Shown: positions 59,428 to 64,000 of the stretch, piece by piece | How positions within the stretch are numbered: position 1 is the first letter of the stretch | Layout of the letters: every line of letters starts with the position of its first letter | Origin: Bacteroidota bacterium | GTDB lineage: Bacteria; Bacteroidota; Bacteroidia; Palsa-965 | Length of the DNA: 64,000 nt | Direction: 5' to 3' | NCBI GenBank assembly: GCA_013298545.1 | Contig: JAAFIA010000003.1 | Span: 22,242-86,241, forward strand | Translations under genes and position numbers: made by a program | The notes under the pieces: model-generated | The model's input: the letters and a program-made list of their open reading frames with translations, nothing else | Database searches by the model: none | Told to the model about the DNA's origin: nothing

Positions 59428-59472
59428 AGTAGTTGATAGATCAAGTAATTTATTTAACACCGAAAAGCAGTA

Positions 59473-62172
59473 TCAATCGCTCAGGCCCGATGGCTTTCCA
59501 AAGAGATGGACAAAGCCTTTGATGTTTCGCGGAACAATTCCTTCGAGACGAATTTCGTTTACCGTACAGACATAATAGTAAACGCCATCGGTACACAAAC
59601 GTCCAGTGTTTTTATCGCGGCCATTCCAACGCACATCGGGGTCTGTGGTTTCAAAAACGAGAACGCCCCAACGATCGTAGATTTTCAAGTCGATGCTTTG
59701 GATGTACCGGTAAGGGAATGGGATAAACAAATCATTGGTTTCGTCGCCGTTTGGCGTGAATACGTTTGGCAATTCGTAATACGGGCAATTTTCAACACAA
59801 ATGATATTGCTATATACACTTTCGTTGTTGAATGTATCAATTGCCGTTACAGCATAACATCCGGCAACAGAGAGCAAGTTTGAAAATACAAGTTGGGTAT
59901 CTGTTGAAAGATTAACCGTTTGAATCAGGGTGTACGGATCATTCGGTGTTGGCGCATACCAAATGTGATAGCTCACCACATCGTCTGTACCACAATTCAT
60001 ATTATTCGGATTGGTCCAGATGAGTTGGTTTTGCGCAATGAAACAATCCGAATTGATTGCCAAGATTGGCGGGCAAGGTGGTGTTAGATCAATTGGTGTA
60101 GCACAAACGCGTTGTGAACGATTGAGTAAAAGCGGAGGGAGCGTTATATTAAAATAAGAACCATGTGCTTTTACAAAATAACAATATTCTACACCATTGA
60201 TTAAACCCGTATCGGTATAGGTATTGTTCAACGACAAGCCGATTGAATCCCAAAGCAGGGAAACGGTATTGAAACGAAAGACTGCATATTCGTAATTTAC
60301 CCAAGGCACGGTATCAGCCCAAGTGAGAACAACACGATTATCGGCTGGTGAAGCATTGAGGAATGTGGACGAAGCGGGTTGCGAATTGCCGAGTACATCT
60401 GCGCCATTCATAGCAGAAAAACTGAGGCGATACGTGTATGGTGTTCCAACGGTATTGAGCAATAAATCTTGATACGCTGTTGGCAATTGATAAAAATTCG
60501 CAACCGTAAATGAAGTTACTGTAACTGGCGATACAAAGGTGTAACCCGTAGCACGTTCGAGTGTGAGGATGTATGGGCCGGGATGGAGTAGTGTATCAAA
60601 ATCAATTCCGTTGGGTAGAGCGTTGGCCCAAGCAACGTTTACAGTATCGGCATTTCCGGTGCTTTGAATATCGACGTTGGTAATGACAGGAACATCGCGT
60701 TTGAGTTGGTTGCATGCTTCGGGCGAAGCGTAGCTTTCGGCAGCATCGAGGAAATAGGCATGAACGCGGTAGCAATACTCTACGCCCGGAATCAATCCAG
60801 CACCATTGTCATCATCAATATACGAAGTGGTGTTGTACCCAGCGACTGAACCAATCAACTGAAATCCGGTGTAAGCAGGAACACCTGTTTCGCATTGCGC
60901 AGGATTCCATCCGCTTGGACCAGAACGACGGTAAATTTTATATCCAACGACAAAATTGTTGGTTGGGTTGCATGGATTAATGCCCCAGTTGAGTTGCATG
61001 GTTGTTCCTTGCGGAACAGCGTTGAGAAATTGCGGCCCTGGCGATACAACCGTAATTTGCATCGACTCAATATCGAGCAGCGGAACTTGTGGATCATCGT
61101 CAATTGCTTTGAATGTTACAATGTACGGTTGACGACGCACACGCTCACAGGTGGTTTGCCAATTGAAATTCACCGTGTATGGTGCAGTCAAATATGCCGA
61201 ATCAGGAGATGCGTCGGCTGCGGGTATTACATTGAATGGTGTTCCGGCTTCGGATAAATAAACACGATCGCCGTTGTTGGGATCTGTGATGGTGAAACTA
61301 AATGAAACCGTTGTTCCAGCATCGACACATAAATCTGGGAGGTCTGGAATATCTGGGTTATCGTTGTTGCATTCATCCAATACATCAATGGACATATCGC
61401 GCAATACAGTTCCCACCAAGACATAAGGCCCATTGAATAATTTTTTCCACTCGTCGATGTAAATGACCACATTGTATTTCCCACCATCTTGTGGCGAACA
61501 CCACGACAAATCTCCCGTAACAGGATCGATAACCATAACACCACCACCCGCTATATTGGGTAATTGGTAGCCGGCGATCGGATTTCCGGTAGTATCGAGG
61601 CATGGACCAAGGCGGTATGACAAGCTATCTCCATCAGGATCAACAGCGCCTGGATTGTGGTAAAAACAATGATTTAAACACGCTTTATCGAGTGGAATCG
61701 TGGTGAGGTAAGGCGTAGAATTGCATCCAATATTTGGATCTACAGTAATTGTAGTTTGCAGGTAAAACGGAACGTTAACGGAATTGGGAATATTCACAAT
61801 TCCGGCAACGCGATTTGGATCTTTGATACGAATGCGATAGGTACCGGGGCCAGGATAAAAATGTGGATTGGAATTGCGATAATAATTGACTTGTGTGTTG
61901 GGGTATTGTGTTCCGAGTGGTATGCCCATTGTAGCGGGGGGCGGACAAGTACCGGAAGGACCATCCACACGATAAAGCGTTTCGGTAAAACTATCACCCC
62001 ATTCAATAAGTAAGTCGCAACGATCTGCAGGGCTAAGTGAATTGGTATATGTGGTAACCGTTGCAATGTATCCGCCGTTGACACAGGCAACCGTAATTTC
62101 TCCGGCAATGTTGTGTGTTGCAGAAGCCGCAAACGAGGTCAACAAACCTAATAAAAGAAGGAGGCGTTTCAT
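59473..62172 (-). CDS. Large secreted protein with gliding-motility (CHU_C, T9SS type B) C-terminal domain
   Basis: Secreted protein of 899 residues with signal peptide MKRLLLLLGLLTSFAASA. Several beta-sandwich and fibronectin-like repeats follow (RVHAYFLDAAESYASPEACN, ANALPNGIDFDTLL, LTWADTVPWVNYEYAVFRFN). The last 90 residues are the CHU_C/type B sorting domain: LPNVFTPNGDETNDLFIPFP, IYDRWGVLVFET, WNGRDKNTGRLCTDGVYYY and KGFVHLFG. Such proteins are exported by T9SS, often with help from a PorP/SprF-like protein, which is not in view. The small lipoprotein gene ends 12 bases before its start, so the two form an operon. Confidence 0.9.
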   Translation of the reverse strand: MKRLLLLLGLLTSFAASATHNIAGEITVACVNGGYIATVTTYTNSLSPADRCDLLIEWGDSFTETLYRVDGPSGTCPPPATMGIPLGTQYPNTQVNYYRNSNPHFYPGPGTYRIRIKDPNRVAGIVNIPNSVNVPFYLQTTITVDPNIGCNSTPYLTTIPLDKACLNHCFYHNPGAVDPDGDSLSYRLGPCLDTTGNPIAGYQLPNIAGGGVMVIDPVTGDLSWCSPQDGGKYNVVIYIDEWKKLFNGPYVLVGTVLRDMSIDVLDECNNDNPDIPDLPDLCVDAGTTVSFSFTITDPNNGDRVYLSEAGTPFNVIPAADASPDSAYLTAPYTVNFNWQTTCERVRRQPYIVTFKAIDDDPQVPLLDIESMQITVVSPGPQFLNAVPQGTTMQLNWGINPCNPTNNFVVGYKIYRRSGPSGWNPAQCETGVPAYTGFQLIGSVAGYNTTSYIDDDNGAGLIPGVEYCYRVHAYFLDAAESYASPEACNQLKRDVPVITNVDIQSTGNADTVNVAWANALPNGIDFDTLLHPGPYILTLERATGYTFVSPVTVTSFTVANFYQLPTAYQDLLLNTVGTPYTYRLSFSAMNGADVLGNSQPASSTFLNASPADNRVVLTWADTVPWVNYEYAVFRFNTVSLLWDSIGLSLNNTYTDTGLINGVEYCYFVKAHGSYFNITLPPLLLNRSQRVCATPIDLTPPCPPILAINSDCFIAQNQLIWTNPNNMNCGTDDVVSYHIWYAPTPNDPYTLIQTVNLSTDTQLVFSNLLSVAGCYAVTAIDTFNNESVYSNIICVENCPYYELPNVFTPNGDETNDLFIPFPYRYIQSIDLKIYDRWGVLVFETTDPDVRWNGRDKNTGRLCTDGVYYYVCTVNEIRLEGIVPRNIKGFVHLFGKPSGLSD

Positions 62173-62183
62173 AGCGGAATGAA

Positions 62184-62660
62184 TTATCGGAGAATAAGTT
62201 CGGGTGTACGCACAAGCTGACTTTTATGACCGGCTTGATCGACAATAAACGCATTGAAGGCAATGGTATCGTACACGCTAATAAACGCATCGTTAATGAC
62301 CACATAAATATCACCTTCAACTCCTTTTTGTGAAGCCGTAAGGCGTGGCACACGATACGGATAAGTCAATGAATCGAGCGGATTGGCTGTATTGAATTGT
62401 GGATATACCTTGTATTCGCCTAACGGGTTTTTATAGTAAACCGTAAGCAACATATTGGTATCGGCATCGCCTGGGGAGACGCCAATATCGCCATCGCCAT
62501 CGGTAAATGTAAACACGACTTGCAGGGAATCGGAAGTCTCACTTTGAATGTATTCTTTGAAGACCAAATTGGGTTCAATTGGAAAAACAGGTTCGGGTTT
62601 GCACCCAGCAAGTAGTGCAATAAACAAACTGGCGACAAATAAGTTACGGGCGAAATTCAT
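62184..62660 (-). CDS. Small lipoprotein with beta-sandwich domain
   Basis: Lipoprotein of 158 residues: signal and lipobox LLAGC (FVASLFIALLAGCKPEP). The mature part is one beta-rich domain with an acidic, calcium-binding-like turn (FTDGDGDIGVSPGDADTN). It is related in style to Bacteroidota surface lipoproteins, but I cannot name a family. It is the first gene of an operon with the CHU_C protein, with which it may interact at the outer membrane. Confidence 0.75.
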   Translation of the reverse strand: MNFARNLFVASLFIALLAGCKPEPVFPIEPNLVFKEYIQSETSDSLQVVFTFTDGDGDIGVSPGDADTNMLLTVYYKNPLGEYKVYPQFNTANPLDSLTYPYRVPRLTASQKGVEGDIYVVINDAFISVYDTIAFNAFIVDQAGHKSQLVRTPELILR

Positions 62661-62958
62661 GTGTTTACACTAGAGATAAATCCAAAGATAGTTTTTTCTT
62701 TTGGGTTTTGGTGTTGTTTTGAACTGTTTTTCCTGTCCTAGCGTTAAAGTTTTGTAGCTGGTCGTTTTTGACACATAAACGGATGATTGTCCGCTATAAC
62801 GCATTTTGAATTAAAAGTTATCGTTGCCCCGTCTTTTTAAACCCGATCCTGTTTCACATTCCGCAATTCATCGTTGGGTCGTTTGGGTTTCATTGGTTTG
62901 AACCTGATGCAACATGCTTGCTTGAGACATTGCTTGAAAACACATTTGCGCCAAACAC

Positions 62959-62994
62959 AAAAAATGCCGAATCGAAAGCCAGCTTGGCATTTTC
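62959..62994 (-). terminator. Terminator of mqnC
   Basis: On the minus strand GAAAATGCC pairs with GGCATTTTTT across a 17-base loop, giving a stem with a T-run, 20 bases beyond the mqnC stop. The rest of the 353-base gap (62661-63013) contains no gene or repeat I can support; it should hold the promoter of the lipoprotein operon. Confidence 0.7.
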
Positions 62995-63013
62995 GTATAT
63001 TGAATAAGCAGAC

Positions 63014-64000
63014 TTAATAATTAATCACCTGCTCTTCGATGTCGGCAGGTACGGCGCGAAACTCATACTGCTGATTGCGCAATTGTGGTGTGAATCCTGC
63101 TTCGGCAATGGCTTCTTGAATGCCTTTGTATGTAAAACGATGTGGTGCTCCTGCGGCACTCACCACATTTTCTTCAATCATGATGGAGCCAAAATCATTT
63201 GCGCCAGCATGCAAGCACAATTGCGCCACTTCTTTGCCAACAGTGAGCCACGAAGCTTGAATATTTTCAATATTGGGAAGCATAATGCGACTTAATGCCA
63301 ACATGCGGATGTATTCATCGCCCGAAACCGTATTCTTTACGCCTTTTACACGGCGCAGCAACGTTCCATCATCTTGAAATGGCCAAGGAATAAATGCTAA
63401 AAATCCTTTTGCATCAGCTGGCTTTTCGCTTTGTACTTGACGAATCCAAACTAGATGCTCAAATCGTTCGTAGATTGTTTCAATATGCCCAAACATCATG
63501 GTGGCCGAAGTGGTCAGGCGTTGGCGATGTGCGGCACGCATCACATCGAGCCATTCGCGGCCAGAACATTTCCCTTTCGAGATGAGGCGGCGCACACGGT
63601 CGTTGAGAATTTCAGCACCAGCGCCGGGAAGTGAATCTAGTCCCGAAGCTTTGAGCGCAGCGAGCACCTCATCATGTGTTGATCCTTCGAGTTTGGTGAT
63701 GTGTGCCACTTCTGGCGGTCCAAGCGCATGCAATTTGAGATTGGGGTAAAGGCTTTTCAACTCACTAAAAAGCGACGTATAGTAGTTTAAGCCCAGATCG
63801 GGATGGTGGCCGCCTTGTAACAACAATTGTTCACCACCATACCGAAACGTTTCTTCGATTTTCTTCTTATAGGTAGGGATATCGGTGATATACGATTCTG
63901 CATGGCCCGGAATGCGGTAAAAGTTGCAAAATTTGCAATTCGCGGTACAAACATTTGTTGTATTCACATTGCGATCGATAATCCATGTTACAACATTATC
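63014..64000 (-). CDS. mqnC: Cyclic dehypoxanthinyl futalosine synthase MqnC (5' partial)
   Basis: Radical-SAM enzyme of the futalosine menaquinone pathway that cyclises dehypoxanthine futalosine. The [4Fe-4S] motif is CTANCKFCNFYR. Further signatures are LQGGHHPDLGLNYYTSLF, GPPEVAHITKLEGSTHDEVL, SLPGAGAEILNDRVR, TTSATMMFGHIET and AFIPWPFQDDGTLL. The reading frame stays open to base 64000 (VTWIIDRNVNTTNVC upstream of the apparent GTG at 63967), so the true start is outside the window. Its presence implies menaquinone is made by the futalosine route, with other mqn genes elsewhere. Confidence 0.93.
   Translation of the reverse strand, partial: DNVVTWIIDRNVNTTNVCTANCKFCNFYRIPGHAESYITDIPTYKKKIEETFRYGGEQLLLQGGHHPDLGLNYYTSLFSELKSLYPNLKLHALGPPEVAHITKLEGSTHDEVLAALKASGLDSLPGAGAEILNDRVRRLISKGKCSGREWLDVMRAAHRQRLTTSATMMFGHIETIYERFEHLVWIRQVQSEKPADAKGFLAFIPWPFQDDGTLLRRVKGVKNTVSGDEYIRMLALSRIMLPNIENIQASWLTVGKEVAQLCLHAGANDFGSIMIEENVVSAAGAPHRFTYKGIQEAIAEAGFTPQLRNQQYEFRAVPADIEEQVINY

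Noticed and set aside
58840..59472. FMN riboswitch before ribE
   Set aside because: Only 45 bases separate it from the preceding gene and no conserved riboswitch core is visible.
62661..63013. Hidden small gene or RNA in the gap before mqnC
   Set aside because: No open frame with plausible composition and no structure beyond the mqnC terminator was found by eye.

Overview
The window is a contiguous piece of a Bacteroidota chromosome, most likely a free-living, gliding or type IX secretion (T9SS) bacterium of the Flavobacteriales/Chitinophagales type. I cannot place it to genus from sequence alone. The evidence is: several secreted proteins with T9SS type A C-terminal sorting domains, one with the type B (CHU_C, gliding-associated) domain, a protein resembling the C-terminal part of GldM, a MurF-Alr fusion, an RprX/RprY-like two-component pair, Bacteroidetes-type -7 promoter boxes (TAnnTTTG), and MqnC of the futalosine menaquinone route.

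Layout. 1-5191: end of an S41 protease, an O-antigen-ligase-like protein and a convergent GT2/GT87 glycosyltransferase pair (LPS or glycan assembly). 5192-5564: non-coding repeats. 5565-10907: MeaB GTPase, LytTR response regulator, a small protein, and a large hybrid PAS histidine kinase. 10911-16859: housekeeping genes (murF-alr, tdk, M28 peptidase, rsmI). 16888-18590: an AT-rich two-gene cassette (DUF488 protein plus partner) that looks horizontally acquired. 18817-25138: a secreted protein, an ECF sigma factor with an anti-sigma-like membrane protein and a GldM-C-like protein, then an RprXY-type pair. 25319-37194: two paralogous secreted CotH-type kinases flanking a PD40/PKD/OmpA protein (with a frameshift), a secreted protein of unknown family, a beta-propeller sensor fused to a SpoIIE phosphatase, and SiaB- and SiaC-like proteins; this reads as an envelope-to-cytoplasm partner-switching module. 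37300-39595: WG-repeat lipoprotein and metF. 39612-41514: a long imperfect inverted repeat followed by a HipBA toxin-antitoxin locus with three spaced operator-like palindromes. 41582-44130: recJ and cysQ. 44144-47291: two tandem YodC-like mini-genes, a methyltransferase, and a DarTG DNA ADP-ribosylation toxin-antitoxin pair. 47441-54176: capsule/polysaccharide genes gmd, fcl, wzi-like, wecA-like, wzi-like. 54192-62660, minus strand: a lipoprotein resembling the soluble part of the DUF2723 family, a T9SS type A protein, riboflavin synthase, a CHU_C protein and a small lipoprotein. 63014-64000: mqnC, cut by the window end.

How the parts work together. Much of the window concerns building and sensing the cell surface: LPS and capsule glycans, T9SS cargo, and signalling systems whose sensory parts lie outside the cytoplasm. 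Between the core genes sit three conflict-type cassettes (DUF488 pair, HipBA, DarTG). I saw no tRNA, rRNA, CRISPR array, transposase or integrase. The best candidates for something little described are the DUF488 cassette with its antitoxin-like N-terminal domain and the CotH-flanked PD40/OmpA-to-Sia signalling cluster.
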